Shown in pieces: positions 27,767 to 35,766 of a stretch of DNA of 64,000 nt. The DNA comes from Mycobacterium conspicuum. GTDB taxonomy: Bacteria > Actinomycetota > Actinomycetes > Mycobacteriales > Mycobacteriaceae. The notes under the pieces are model-generated. The model ran no database searches, was not told the DNA's origin, and saw only the letters and a list, made by a program, of their open reading frames with translations. The position numbers and the translations under genes were made by a program. Numbering within the stretch: position 1 is the first letter of the stretch; every line of letters starts with the position of its first letter. The stretch lies in NCBI RefSeq assembly GCF_010730195.1, contig NZ_AP022613.1:930001-994000 (forward strand), given 5' to 3'.

Positions 27767-27808
27767 TGACCTATATCCGAAATGCCGGCGCGAGGTGACA
27801 CTTGGCGT

Positions 27809-28564
27809 ATGAAGCGATACTTGACGATCGGCTACGGCGCCGCCGCCTACCTGCTGTTTCTAGCGGTGTTCCTCTATCTCGTTGGTTTCGTGGGCGGCAT
27901 CGTGGTGCCGCGCACCGTCGATCACGGGCTGTCCGCGCCCATCGGGGTGGCCATCCTCGTCAACGTCGCGCTGCTCGCCGTGTTCGGCGTCCAGCACAGC
28001 GTCATGGCCCGGCCGGGGTTCAAACGGTGGTGGACGCGATTCGTCCCGGAGTCGATCGAGCGCAGCACCTACGTGTGGCTGTCCAACGCCGTGCTGCTGT
28101 TGCTCTATTGGCAGTGGCGCACGATGCCCGCGGTGATCTGGCACGTGGAACTACCCGCCGGTCGGCTGGCGGTGTGGGTGCTGTTCGGGCTCGGCTGGGT
28201 GATGGCGTTGACAGCGACGTTCCTGATCAATCACTTCGACCTGTTCGGGCTGCGGCAGGTGTATCTGGCGTCGCGCGGAAAGCCCTACACCGACATCGAT
28301 TTTCACGTCCGGCTGCTGTATCGGCTGGTGCGTCACCCGCTCATGCTTGGCTTCCTGATCGCGTTCTGGTCGGCGCCCACGATGACGGCGGGGCACCTGC
28401 TCTTCGCGGCCGGAATGACCACCTACATCCTGATCGCGGTGCATTTCGAAGAGCGCGACCTGGTGGCCGCGCTGGGCGACCAATACCGCGACTACCGCCG
28501 CGAGGTGCCGATGCTGCTGCCGCGCCCGCGCGGGGGAGCGCCCAAAGCGGCTGGCCAGCACTAG
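27809..28564 (+). CDS. mddA: MddA-like methanethiol S-methyltransferase (NnrU/isoprenylcysteine methyltransferase-like membrane protein)
   Basis: Integral membrane protein of 251 aa with about five or six hydrophobic helices. The C-terminal part reads LINHFDLFGLRQVYL, then YRLVRHPLMLGFLIAFW and VHFEERDLVAALGDQYRDYR. This is the SAM-binding signature of isoprenylcysteine methyltransferase-like enzymes, and the FGLRQVYL form is the one I associate with MddA, which makes dimethyl sulfide from methanethiol. It holds the map position of M. tuberculosis Rv3238c. GAGGTGA lies about 10 nt before ATG 27809. The biochemical assignment is from family resemblance only. Confidence 0.72.
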   Translation: MKRYLTIGYGAAAYLLFLAVFLYLVGFVGGIVVPRTVDHGLSAPIGVAILVNVALLAVFGVQHSVMARPGFKRWWTRFVPESIERSTYVWLSNAVLLLLYWQWRTMPAVIWHVELPAGRLAVWVLFGLGWVMALTATFLINHFDLFGLRQVYLASRGKPYTDIDFHVRLLYRLVRHPLMLGFLIAFWSAPTMTAGHLLFAAGMTTYILIAVHFEERDLVAALGDQYRDYRREVPMLLPRPRGGAPKAAGQH

Positions 28565-28610
28565 CTTTCGATGGCCTCAGGTGCTCGCCACAAGCATTGG
28601 CCGGCTTCGA

Positions 28611-28663
28611 GTGTGCGTCTACGGTGCCGCCGATCGGGGCGTGTCGTCGCCGTAGGCGCACAC
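28611..28663. terminator. Hairpin between convergent genes
   Basis: Arms 28611-28624 and 28650-28663 pair 13 of 14 bases around a 25-nt loop that is itself GC-rich. A third copy of the right arm (CCGTAGGCGCACA) follows at 28670-28682. It lies between the mddA-like gene and the convergent SRPBCC gene, so it probably terminates both. Confidence 0.6.
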
Positions 28664-28688
28664 TGAAAACCGTAGGCGCACAGTCGAT

Positions 28689-29163
28689 CTAACCTTCGAC
28701 CAGCTTGGCGATCCGATCCAGCGTAGCGCGCATGCCGTCCGCGGTCTTTTGCGGAAGCGAGCCGCTGGTGATCATCCGCTTCTGCTTGTCCTGCGACACG
28801 TCCCACGTTTCGCGGACCAGGGTGCCGGCCGGGTCTCCCGGGGCGGGCTCGAGTTCGTAGCGCCAGATGCGGCCACCGACGCGACCGCCGAGAAACGTGG
28901 TCTGCCACGCGATGCGGCGATCCGGCTCGTATTCGATGACGGTGTTGGTCGTCCGGTACGGGATGAACAGCGTCTCCTTGCGGCCCCGCATCGCGATCCC
29001 GAATTTTCGTACCCATCGACAACGGAACCGATGCCGCCGAGGCGTGGTTCACCGATTCCGCACCGTCGATGCTGGCGTGCTTGCCCGCGTCGGCCACGAG
29101 CGCGAAGATCTTGTCGGCCGGCGCATTGATGATGCGGTCGACGCTGACCGTGTTGCCGTCCAT
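28689..29163 (-). pseudogene. SRPBCC-family protein gene, frameshifted
   Basis: START/SRPBCC-type polyketide-cyclase-like protein of about 157 aa once repaired. The N-terminal part (VDRIINAPADKIFALVADAG) runs from ATG 29163 to a run of four T at 29004-29007 (AAAA on the coding strand). The rest (MRGRKETLFIPYRTTNTVIE and on to KLVEG) continues in another frame to 28689. Removing one base from that run joins the frames as MGTKFGIAMRGRKE, an SRPBCC-like sequence. The gene is therefore broken by a single-base insertion in a homopolymer, or the run is a base-call error. No other damage is seen. Confidence 0.78.
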
Positions 29164-29257
29164 CCGGCAACCCTAGCGCGTCTTTACTGTTATCAGGCTG
29201 CCCAGTATCGGTTCCATCTCGCGGGATTTGGCCACGAGATCCCGGTATGTTGACGAT

Positions 29258-29740
29258 ATGGACGTCAAGGAGGTGCTGCTGCCAGGTGTCGGCTTGCGAT
29301 ACGAATTCACCTCGCACACGGGTGACCGAATCGGCATAATCGCCAGGCGCGGTGGTGATTTCGACGTCGTTCTGTACACGCGTGACGATCCGGACCAGGC
29401 TCGGCCGGTATTCCGCCTCAACGACGAAGAGGCCGACGCCGTAGCCCAGATTCTGGGCGCACCGAGGATCGCTGAACGGTTCACCGAATTGACTCGCGAA
29501 GTGCCCGGGCTTGAAGCGGGTCAAGTTCACATCGGGCCGGACAGCCCGTTCGTCGACCGCCAGCTGGGCGACACGCGCGCCCGCACCCGTACCGGAGCCT
29601 CGATCGTCGCAATCGTGCGCGACGAGGATGTGCTCGCCTCGCCAGGTCCGGCCGAAACACTTCGGGCGGGAGATGTGCTGATCGTGATCGGCTCCGATGA
29701 GGCTATCGCCGCCGTTCAACAGATCGTCGAAAAGGGCTGA
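29258..29740 (+). CDS. Cation:proton antiporter regulatory subunit (TrkA-C domain, Rv3237c-like)
   Basis: Cytosolic protein of 160 aa. The N-terminal half resembles KhtT-type regulators (VLLPGVGLRYEFTSHTGDRI). The C-terminal TrkA-C (RCK_C) domain is visible at about 75-158 (RTGASIVAIVRDEDVLASPG, AGDVLIVIGSDEAIAAVQQI). It should bind a ligand such as c-di-AMP or K+ and gate the antiporter encoded by the next gene, whose GTG lies 4 nt after this stop. ATG 29258 gives the family N terminus. Confidence 0.87.
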   Translation: MDVKEVLLPGVGLRYEFTSHTGDRIGIIARRGGDFDVVLYTRDDPDQARPVFRLNDEEADAVAQILGAPRIAERFTELTREVPGLEAGQVHIGPDSPFVDRQLGDTRARTRTGASIVAIVRDEDVLASPGPAETLRAGDVLIVIGSDEAIAAVQQIVEKG

Positions 29741-29744
29741 GCCG

Positions 29745-30902
29745 GTGCAGATTTCGGGGGCGCTGCTATTCCAGCTCGGTGCCCTCTTGGCCGCAATTGC
29801 GGTGTTGGGCTCCGTCGCCCGCCGATTCGCGTTGTCCCCGATACCGGTCTATTTGCTGGCGGGTCTTTCGCTGGGTAAAGGCGGCTTCTGGCCGGTGGCC
29901 GCGGCCGGCGAGTTCATCATGACGGGCGCACCCATCGGCATTGTTCTGCTGCTGCTGACTTTGGGCCTGGAGTTCTCCGCCGCCGAATTCGCCAGCAGCA
30001 TGCGGCATCACCTGCCGTCGGCAGGTGTCGACGTCGTCCTCAACGCCGCGCCCGGCGCCGTCGCCGGCTGGCTGCTGGGCCTGAACGGGGTCGCCATCCT
30101 TGCCTTGGCCGGAGTCACCTACATCTCCTCGTCGGGTGTGATCGCGCGCCTCTTGGAGGACCTGCGACGGCTCGGCAACCGGGAGACACCGGCCGTGCTG
30201 TCTGTGCTGGTGCTCGAGGATTTCGCGATGGCGGCCTACCTGCCGCTGTTCGCAGTGCTGGCGGCGGGTGGCAGTTGGCTGCAGGCGGTGGCCGGCATGC
30301 TGGTGGCGGTCAGCGCTCTGGTCGCCGCGTTTGCCGCATCGTTTCACTGGGGCCATCACTTCGGGCGGTTGGTCGCACACTCCGATTCCGAACAGCTTTT
30401 GCTCAGAGTCCTGGGAATCGCCCTGATGGTGGCCGCGTTGGCCGAGTCCCTGCATGCGTCGGCCGCCGTCGGTGCGTTCCTGGTCGGTCTCACCCTGACC
30501 GGCGACACCGCTGACCGCGCGCGCACGGTGCTGGGCCCGCTCCGCGACCTATTCGCCGCGATCTTCTTCCTCGCCATCGGCCTGCAGGTTGACCCGCAGG
30601 AGCTGCTTCCGATGCTTCCGGTGGCCCTGATCCTGGCCGTGGTCACTGCGGCGACCAAGGTGGCTACCGGGGGTTTGGCGGCCCGGCGCGACGGAGTGGC
30701 ACGTCGTGGTCAATTGCGTGCGGGCACGGCGCTCATCGCCAGGGGCGAATTCTCGCTGATCATCATCGGATTGGTCGGCGCGTCGATCCCTGAGGTGGCA
30801 GCGCTGGCGACGTCGTATGTCTTCGTTATGGCTATAGCGGGCCCGGTGCTGGCCCGCTTCACCGGTGGCCCGCTACCAGAGGGTGCCGGGCCGGCCACCT
30901 GA
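29745..30902 (+). CDS. kefB: Monovalent cation:H+ antiporter, CPA2/KefB type (Rv3236c-like)
   Basis: Polytopic membrane protein of 385 aa, the length I recall for M. tuberculosis Rv3236c. About 12 hydrophobic segments are visible. The VTYISSSGVIARLLEDLRRL segment corresponds to the ion-binding core of CPA2 antiporters, and TARARTVLGPLRDLFAAIFF-like sequence precedes the last helices. With the preceding TrkA-C subunit it forms a two-gene K+/H+ antiport unit for pH and osmotic balance. GTG 29745 is preceded by AAGGG. It is convergent with the Rv3235-like gene, 4 nt away. The symbol follows the M. tuberculosis annotation. Confidence 0.87.
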   Translation: MQISGALLFQLGALLAAIAVLGSVARRFALSPIPVYLLAGLSLGKGGFWPVAAAGEFIMTGAPIGIVLLLLTLGLEFSAAEFASSMRHHLPSAGVDVVLNAAPGAVAGWLLGLNGVAILALAGVTYISSSGVIARLLEDLRRLGNRETPAVLSVLVLEDFAMAAYLPLFAVLAAGGSWLQAVAGMLVAVSALVAAFAASFHWGHHFGRLVAHSDSEQLLLRVLGIALMVAALAESLHASAAVGAFLVGLTLTGDTADRARTVLGPLRDLFAAIFFLAIGLQVDPQELLPMLPVALILAVVTAATKVATGGLAARRDGVARRGQLRAGTALIARGEFSLIIIGLVGASIPEVAALATSYVFVMAIAGPVLARFTGGPLPEGAGPAT

Positions 30903-30906
30903 CGCG

Positions 30907-31422
30907 TCAGCCAATATGCAGGGCAACCACCAGCCAGCGCGGGCCGGCCGCTGCCGGCACCTGTTCCACCCGGCAGGCGATGGCGTGGATCCGGTCCCCG
31001 CGGCTGTACGTGCCGAAAACCTCGGCCGCGCGGAATTCCGCGGTGTCCGGGTCGTGTCGCCCGGCGGGCTGCACGCGCATCCGGCGCAACACCGCGGCGC
31101 CGTCCGATCCGCCGGCGAGCGCCCGGCCGGCCGACAGCACCGAGTCGACGAGGCTGGGCGCCAGCAGCGGCCGTAGCTGGGTCGCCGGGCGACGGCGGTC
31201 GATGACTTCCAGCACCCGGCGCAGGGCCCCGTCGGCGAAGACCGCCGCGCGGCGCATCGACGGCGACATGACTTCCCGAGCCGGCACGGCCTGCGGGCGC
31301 GGCATGCCGCGCTGGCCGGGCGCACGAGGGTGACGGCGACGCAACGTCGCGTGCGACGGTGGCCGGCACTGCGCGACATTGTCGACGTTGCGGGTCGGCG
31401 GCTCGTACTCGGAGACGGGCAT
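30907..31422 (-). CDS. Rv3235-family protein
   Basis: Protein of about 171 aa on the opposite strand from its neighbours, as Rv3235 is in M. tuberculosis. The conserved core is in the C-terminal half: LRRVLEVIDRRRPATQLRPL, VVLRRMRVQ-like sequence, AEVFGTYSRGDRIHAIACRV, and the end WLVVALHIG. The N-terminal part is rich in Arg and Pro and weakly conserved. The frame stays open far upstream under the tgs gene, but that is antisense. ATG 31422 is a best guess; no ribosome site stands out. Function unknown; in some actinobacteria such proteins are linked to SecA. Confidence 0.75.
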   Translation of the reverse strand: MPVSEYEPPTRNVDNVAQCRPPSHATLRRRHPRAPGQRGMPRPQAVPAREVMSPSMRRAAVFADGALRRVLEVIDRRRPATQLRPLLAPSLVDSVLSAGRALAGGSDGAAVLRRMRVQPAGRHDPDTAEFRAAEVFGTYSRGDRIHAIACRVEQVPAAAGPRWLVVALHIG

Positions 31423-31647
31423 GACTGCGAAGGTGTCGCGGCTGTCCCGGGTCTTCAATGTGCACTCCCCAACTGCATCGATGAAACGGCAGCCTGCTGG
31501 AGAGTGGCAGACGAGTGGTGTGCGGGTCATCATCGCACATACGGGCGCGGCGCGTACCCGCCCCGCGGGGGGCTCGCCCGGACGGTACGGTCGGGGCGAC
31601 GGACCGACGACGAATCGACGACGAATCGACAAGGAGGACAAGGCCGT

Positions 31648-33069
31648 ATGGTGACCCGGTTGTCCCCTGCCGACGCGGCGTCGTACCGGCTGGAGAACAC
31701 GGCCACCCCGATGCACGTCGGATCGTTGTCCATCCTGCGCCGCCCGCGCGCCGGGCTGAGCTACGAAACGCTGCTGGCCACCGTCGAGCAGCGGCTGCCG
31801 CAGATACCGCGCTACCGGCAGAAGGTCCGCGGAATCATGGTTGCCCCGATGGCCCGGCCGGTGTGGGTCGACGACCCGGACTTCGACATCACCTATCACG
31901 TCCGGCGGTCGGCGCTGCCGTCGCCGGGCAGCGACGAACAGCTGCACGAGCTGATCGCCCGGTTGGCCGCGCGGCCGCTCGACAAGTCGCGCCCGCTGTG
32001 GGAGATGTATCTCGTCGAAGGCCTGAGCAAGAACCGCCTCGCGCTCTACACCAAATCGCATCAAGCGCTCATCAACGGCATGAGCGCGCTGGAGATCGGC
32101 CATGTCATCGTCGATCGCGTGCGGCGTCCGGCGCCGTTCCCCGAGGACATCTGGATACCGGAGCGCGATCCCGGCAACACCCGGCTGCTGCTGGGCGCGC
32201 TCGGCGATTTGGTGACGGGCCCGGGCGCGCAGATGCAGACCTTGGGATCCGCGATCGCCGGAATGGCAACGAATTCCGGGCAACTCGTCGACGCCGGTCG
32301 CCGCGTCTTCGATGTCGCGCGGCTGCTGGCGCGCGGCACCGCGCCCAGTAGCCCGTTGAACGCCACCGTGTCGCGCCATCGCCGGTTCACCGTCGCCAGC
32401 GGCAAGCTTGACGACTACCGGATTGTGCGGGCGCGCTACGACTGCGACGTCAACGACGTGGTGTTGGCGGTGGTGACCGGCGCGCTGCGCAACTGGCTGA
32501 TGTCGCGCGGTGAGGGGGTGCCGCTGACCGCGACGGTGCGTGCGATGGCGCCGCTGTCGGTGTATGCCGACGACGCGCTCGACGCCAGCGGTCCGGGGCA
32601 GGCGATCAGTCAGGTGGCGCCGTTTTTGGTCGATCTTCCGGTGGGGGAGGGCAACGCCGTCGTGCGGCTGTCGCAGATTGCGCACGCCACCGAATCGAAC
32701 CCGACGGCGGCCAGCCTGGTGGACGCCAGAACCATCGTCACGCTGTCGGGCTTTGCGCCACCCACCCTGCACGCCATGGGCATTCGGGTGGCCACCAGCT
32801 TTCCCACCTTCTCGCGGCGGACCTTCAACCTGTTGATCACCAACGCGCCCGGCGCCCAGTCCCAGATGTACATCGCCGGCACCAAACTGCTCGAGACCTA
32901 CGCCGTTCCGCCGCTGCTGAGCAACCAGGCGCTCGCAATCAGCGTGACGTCCTACAACGGGATGTTGTATTTCGGTATCAATGCCGACCGCGAGGCGATG
33001 AGCGATGTCGACCTGCTGCCCGCACTGCTCAACCAATCACTCGAAGAATTGCTGGAAGCGTCCCGATAG
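31648..33069 (+). CDS. WS/DGAT-family acyltransferase (undivided Rv3234c-Rv3233c homolog)
   Basis: Protein of 473 aa covering the whole wax ester synthase/diacylglycerol acyltransferase fold. The N-terminal PRYRQKVRG and MHVGSLSIL segments and the C-terminal NVPGP-like region (LLITNAPGAQSQMYIAGTKL) are visible. In M. tuberculosis the same sequence is split into tgs3 (Rv3234c) and Rv3233c; here it is one frame. The catalytic HHxxxDG motif reads HQALING (His138, Gln139, Asn143, Gly144), so the second His, the usual base, is Gln. Triacylglycerol synthesis is therefore uncertain. An AAGGAGG site stands 10 nt before ATG 31648. A gap of 35 nt separates it from ppk2. Confidence 0.88.
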   Translation: MVTRLSPADAASYRLENTATPMHVGSLSILRRPRAGLSYETLLATVEQRLPQIPRYRQKVRGIMVAPMARPVWVDDPDFDITYHVRRSALPSPGSDEQLHELIARLAARPLDKSRPLWEMYLVEGLSKNRLALYTKSHQALINGMSALEIGHVIVDRVRRPAPFPEDIWIPERDPGNTRLLLGALGDLVTGPGAQMQTLGSAIAGMATNSGQLVDAGRRVFDVARLLARGTAPSSPLNATVSRHRRFTVASGKLDDYRIVRARYDCDVNDVVLAVVTGALRNWLMSRGEGVPLTATVRAMAPLSVYADDALDASGPGQAISQVAPFLVDLPVGEGNAVVRLSQIAHATESNPTAASLVDARTIVTLSGFAPPTLHAMGIRVATSFPTFSRRTFNLLITNAPGAQSQMYIAGTKLLETYAVPPLLSNQALAISVTSYNGMLYFGINADREAMSDVDLLPALLNQSLEELLEASR

Positions 33070-33104
33070 GCCAAAAACCCTGCTTGGCGATAACATTCGA
33101 TGCT

Positions 33105-33968
33105 ATGAGCACCGCGACAAACGATGGCGCGCCGGCGAAGCCGAAGAAGAAGAAATCCAGCGCCCGCACCGAACGCAAGATTTCCAACGAAGTTTACGAA
33201 GCCGAATTGTTTCGTCTGCAAACGGAATTCGTCAAGCTGCAGGAGTGGGTACGTTATTCCGGCGCGCGCGTGGTGGTGATATTCGAGGGCCGCGACGCCG
33301 CGGGTAAGGGCGGCGCGATCAAACGGATCACCGAATACCTCAGCCCGCGCGTCGCTCAGATCGCCGCCCTGCCCGCGCCCAACGATCGCGAACGCGGTCA
33401 GTGGTACTACCAGCGCTACATCGCCCATCTGCCCGCCAAGGGTGAGATCGTGCTGTTCGATCGATCCTGGTACAACCGCGCCGGCGTGGAGAAGGTCATG
33501 GGTTTCTGCACGCCGCAGGAGTACGTGTTGTTTCTGCGGCAGACGCCGATCTTTGAGCAGATGCTGATCGACGACGGGATTCTGTTGCGCAAATACTGGT
33601 TCTCGGTGTCCGACGACGAACAGCTGCGCCGGTTCAAGGCACGCCTCAACGACCCGGTGCGGCAGTGGAAACTCAGCCCCATGGACCTGGAATCGGTGTA
33701 TCGGTGGGAGGATTATTCGCGCGCCAAAGACGAAATGATGGTGCACACCGACACCTCGAACAGCCCGTGGTATGTCGTGGAATCCGACAACAAGAAACAC
33801 GCCCGGCTCAACATGATGCACCACCTGCTGTCCTCGATCGACTACCGGGAAGTCAAGCGGCCCAAGGTCAAACTGCCGGCCCGGCCGGTGGTGAGCGGCA
33901 GCTACCAGCGTCCGCCGCGCGAGCTGTCGAACTACGTCGATGACTACGCGGCCACGCTGATCGGATGA
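33105..33968 (+). CDS. ppk2: Polyphosphate kinase 2 (PPK2 class I)
   Basis: Kinase of 287 aa matching Rv3232c. A Lys-rich N-terminal lead is followed by the one-domain PPK2 core: Walker A VVVIFEGRDAAGKGGAIKRI, the lid region RERGQWYYQRYIAHLPAKGE, Walker B LFDRSWYNRAGVEKVMGFC, and a C-terminal PWYVVESDNKKHARLNMMHH. Class I PPK2 enzymes use polyphosphate to phosphorylate GDP or ADP, or run in reverse. ATG 33105 is preferred over an upstream TTG at 33084. Its stop overlaps the start of the next gene. Confidence 0.94.
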   Translation: MSTATNDGAPAKPKKKKSSARTERKISNEVYEAELFRLQTEFVKLQEWVRYSGARVVVIFEGRDAAGKGGAIKRITEYLSPRVAQIAALPAPNDRERGQWYYQRYIAHLPAKGEIVLFDRSWYNRAGVEKVMGFCTPQEYVLFLRQTPIFEQMLIDDGILLRKYWFSVSDDEQLRRFKARLNDPVRQWKLSPMDLESVYRWEDYSRAKDEMMVHTDTSNSPWYVVESDNKKHARLNMMHHLLSSIDYREVKRPKVKLPARPVVSGSYQRPPRELSNYVDDYAATLIG

Positions 33969-34468
33969 TGCGGGTCTACATCCCGGCCACCGTGGCCACG
34001 TTGCAGCAGCTGGTCGCCGACGGCTCGCTGTGGCCCCTCAACGGCACCGCGTTCGCCGTGACCCCGACGTTGCGCGAGGCCTACGCCGAGGGCGACGACG
34101 ACGAACTCGCCGAGGTGGCGCTGCGGGAGGCGGCGCTGGCGTCGCTGCGCCTGCTCGCGACCGATCCCGACACGCTACGGCGTCGCGCGGTGCTGGCCGC
34201 GGAGATCGGTCCGGAATCAGCCGCCACCTGTCGTCCCGACCTCGACGACGCCGTCGTCAGGCTCGCCGAGCCCGTCCGGATCGACCAGGTCGTCGCCGCG
34301 TTCGTCGACACCTCCGACGCGGAGCCGGCGGTCGAGGCGGCGATCGCGGTCATCGACGACGCCGACCTGGGGGATGAGGACGCGGACCTGGTCGTCGGGG
34401 ACGCGCAGGACCACGATTTGGCCTGGTACGCCACCCAGGAGCTGCCGTTTTTGCTTGACCTGCTCTGA
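33965..34468 (+). CDS. Conserved actinobacterial protein (Rv3231c-like, DUF6912 type)
   Basis: Acidic protein of 167 aa starting MRVYIPATVATLQQLVADGS and ending HDLAWYATQELPFLLDLL, the pattern of the Rv3231c family. It has no membrane segment or known catalytic motif. Its ATG overlaps the ppk2 stop by 4 nt, so it is translationally coupled to polyphosphate metabolism, but its function is unknown. The operator described at 34480 begins 12 nt after its stop. Confidence 0.82.
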   Translation: MMRVYIPATVATLQQLVADGSLWPLNGTAFAVTPTLREAYAEGDDDELAEVALREAALASLRLLATDPDTLRRRAVLAAEIGPESAATCRPDLDDAVVRLAEPVRIDQVVAAFVDTSDAEPAVEAAIAVIDDADLGDEDADLVVGDAQDHDLAWYATQELPFLLDLL

Positions 34469-34479
34469 CGCCGGCTGGA

Positions 34480-34508
34480 TACGGTACCGTAGGTTACGGT
34501 CCCGTAGG
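34480..34508 (+). promoter_or_regulatory. Tandem palindromic operator upstream of the ferredoxin reductase gene
   Basis: Two TACG-N4-CGTA palindromes (34480-34491 and 34495-34506) separated by GGT and followed by GG. The same arrangement, with the same 3-nt spacer, stands at 35705-35733 before desA3. A TTGACC at 34455-34460 could be the -35 element, which would put the first palindrome across the -10. This is likely a TetR-type repressor site binding two dimers. Confidence 0.7.
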
Positions 34509-34542
34509 GAGCGGGTCCAAGCCAACCGGAAGCGATCCTTCG

Positions 34543-35685
34543 ATGAGCGAGAAACACGCGCCGGTCACCGCCAACGTCGTCGCGACCGCCCGTCCCACCG
34601 TCGCCGGAGCCGACCGGCATCCGGGCTGGCACGCCCTGCGCAAGCTGGCCGCGCGCATCACCACTCCGCTGTTGCCCGACGACTACCTGCACCTGGCCAA
34701 TCCGCTGTGGTCGGCGCGCGAGTTGCGCGGCCGCATCATCCAGGTCCGCCGCGAAACGGAAGATTCGGCCACCCTGGTGATCAAGCCGGGCTGGGGCTTC
34801 AGCTTCGACTACCAGCCGGGCCAGTACATCGGGATCGGGCTGCTGGTGGACGGGCGCTGGCGGTGGCGGTCCTATTCGCTGACGTCCAGCCCGGCCAACT
34901 CGGGGACCGACCGCACCGTGACCATCACCGTCAAGGCCATGCCCGAAGGCTTCCTGTCCAGCCACCTGGTGGCCGGCGTCGAGCCGGGCACCATCGTGCG
35001 GCTGGCCGCACCCCAGGGCAACTTCGTTCTGCCCGACCCGGCGCCGCCGTCGATCCTGTTCCTCACCGCCGGATCCGGCATCACGCCGGTGATGTCAATG
35101 CTGCGAACGTTGGTGCGCCGCAACCAAATTGGTGACATCGTCCACCTGCACTCGGCCCCCACCGCGGCCGATGTGATGTTTGGTTCCGAGCTGAGCGCGC
35201 TGGCAGCAGATCAACCCGGCTACCGGTTGCGGGTGCGTGAGACCCGCAGCGAGGGTCGGTTCGACCTTGCCCGGTTGAGTCAGGAGGTGCCGGACTGGCG
35301 CGATCGCCACACCTGGGCCTGCGGTCCGGAGGGGATGCTCAACCAGGCCGAGCGGGTCTGGTCGGGGGCTGGCCTCGGTGACCGGCTGCACCTGGAGCGG
35401 TTTGCCGTCGCCAAGGCCGCGCCCGCCGGCGCGGGTGGGACGGTGACGTTCGCCCGAAGTGGTCGCAGCGTGGTGGCTGACGCGGCGACGTCCCTGATGG
35501 ATGCGGGAGAGGGCGCCGGTGTGCAGATGCCATTCGGCTGCCGGATGGGCATCTGCCAATCGTGCGTGGTCGGCCTGGTGGAGGGCCACGTCCGTGACCT
35601 GCGGACCGGCCGGGAACAGGAGCCGGGCTCTCGCATCCAGACCTGCATCTCGTCCGCGTCGGGCGATTGCGTGATCGACATCTAG
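34543..35685 (+). CDS. Ferredoxin reductase-type electron transfer protein for DesA3 (Rv3230c-like)
   Basis: Three-domain flavo-iron-sulfur protein of 380 aa. The FAD domain holds RWRWRSYSLTSSP; the NAD(P)H domain holds LFLTAGSGITPVMSML and HTWACGPEGML; the C-terminal [2Fe-2S] plant-type ferredoxin domain holds FGCRMGICQSCVV with the fourth Cys in IQTCIS. In M. tuberculosis Rv3230c supplies electrons to the DesA3 stearoyl-CoA desaturase. The gene order is kept here, with desA3 81 bp downstream. The shared operators suggest joint control of oleate synthesis. Confidence 0.93.
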   Translation: MSEKHAPVTANVVATARPTVAGADRHPGWHALRKLAARITTPLLPDDYLHLANPLWSARELRGRIIQVRRETEDSATLVIKPGWGFSFDYQPGQYIGIGLLVDGRWRWRSYSLTSSPANSGTDRTVTITVKAMPEGFLSSHLVAGVEPGTIVRLAAPQGNFVLPDPAPPSILFLTAGSGITPVMSMLRTLVRRNQIGDIVHLHSAPTAADVMFGSELSALAADQPGYRLRVRETRSEGRFDLARLSQEVPDWRDRHTWACGPEGMLNQAERVWSGAGLGDRLHLERFAVAKAAPAGAGGTVTFARSGRSVVADAATSLMDAGEGAGVQMPFGCRMGICQSCVVGLVEGHVRDLRTGREQEPGSRIQTCISSASGDCVIDI

Positions 35686-35704
35686 AAGCTACTCATTGGT
35701 AACT

Positions 35705-35733
35705 TACGACATCGTAGGTTACGATAGCGTAGG
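35705..35733 (+). promoter_or_regulatory. Tandem palindromic operator upstream of desA3
   Basis: Second instance of the operator: TACG-ACAT-CGTA (35705-35716), GGT, TACG-ATAG-CGTA (35720-35731), GG. The fixed half-sites and spacer are identical to those at 34480-34508 while the central four bases differ, as expected for a conserved protein-binding site. It lies 34 nt before the start codon. Confidence 0.72.
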
Positions 35734-35766
35734 TGTTGACCGAACGACGGCGAAGGAGGGAACACG

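Noticed and set aside
31609..31630. Tandem 11-bp repeat (GACGAATCGAC twice) before the tgs gene
   Set aside because: Only two units and no symmetry; too short to claim function.
30907..33036. Minus-strand frame of 709 codons covering the tgs gene and the Rv3235-like gene
   Set aside because: Only the last 171 codons resemble a known family; the rest is antisense to the WS/DGAT gene. Annotated as the short Rv3235-like gene only.
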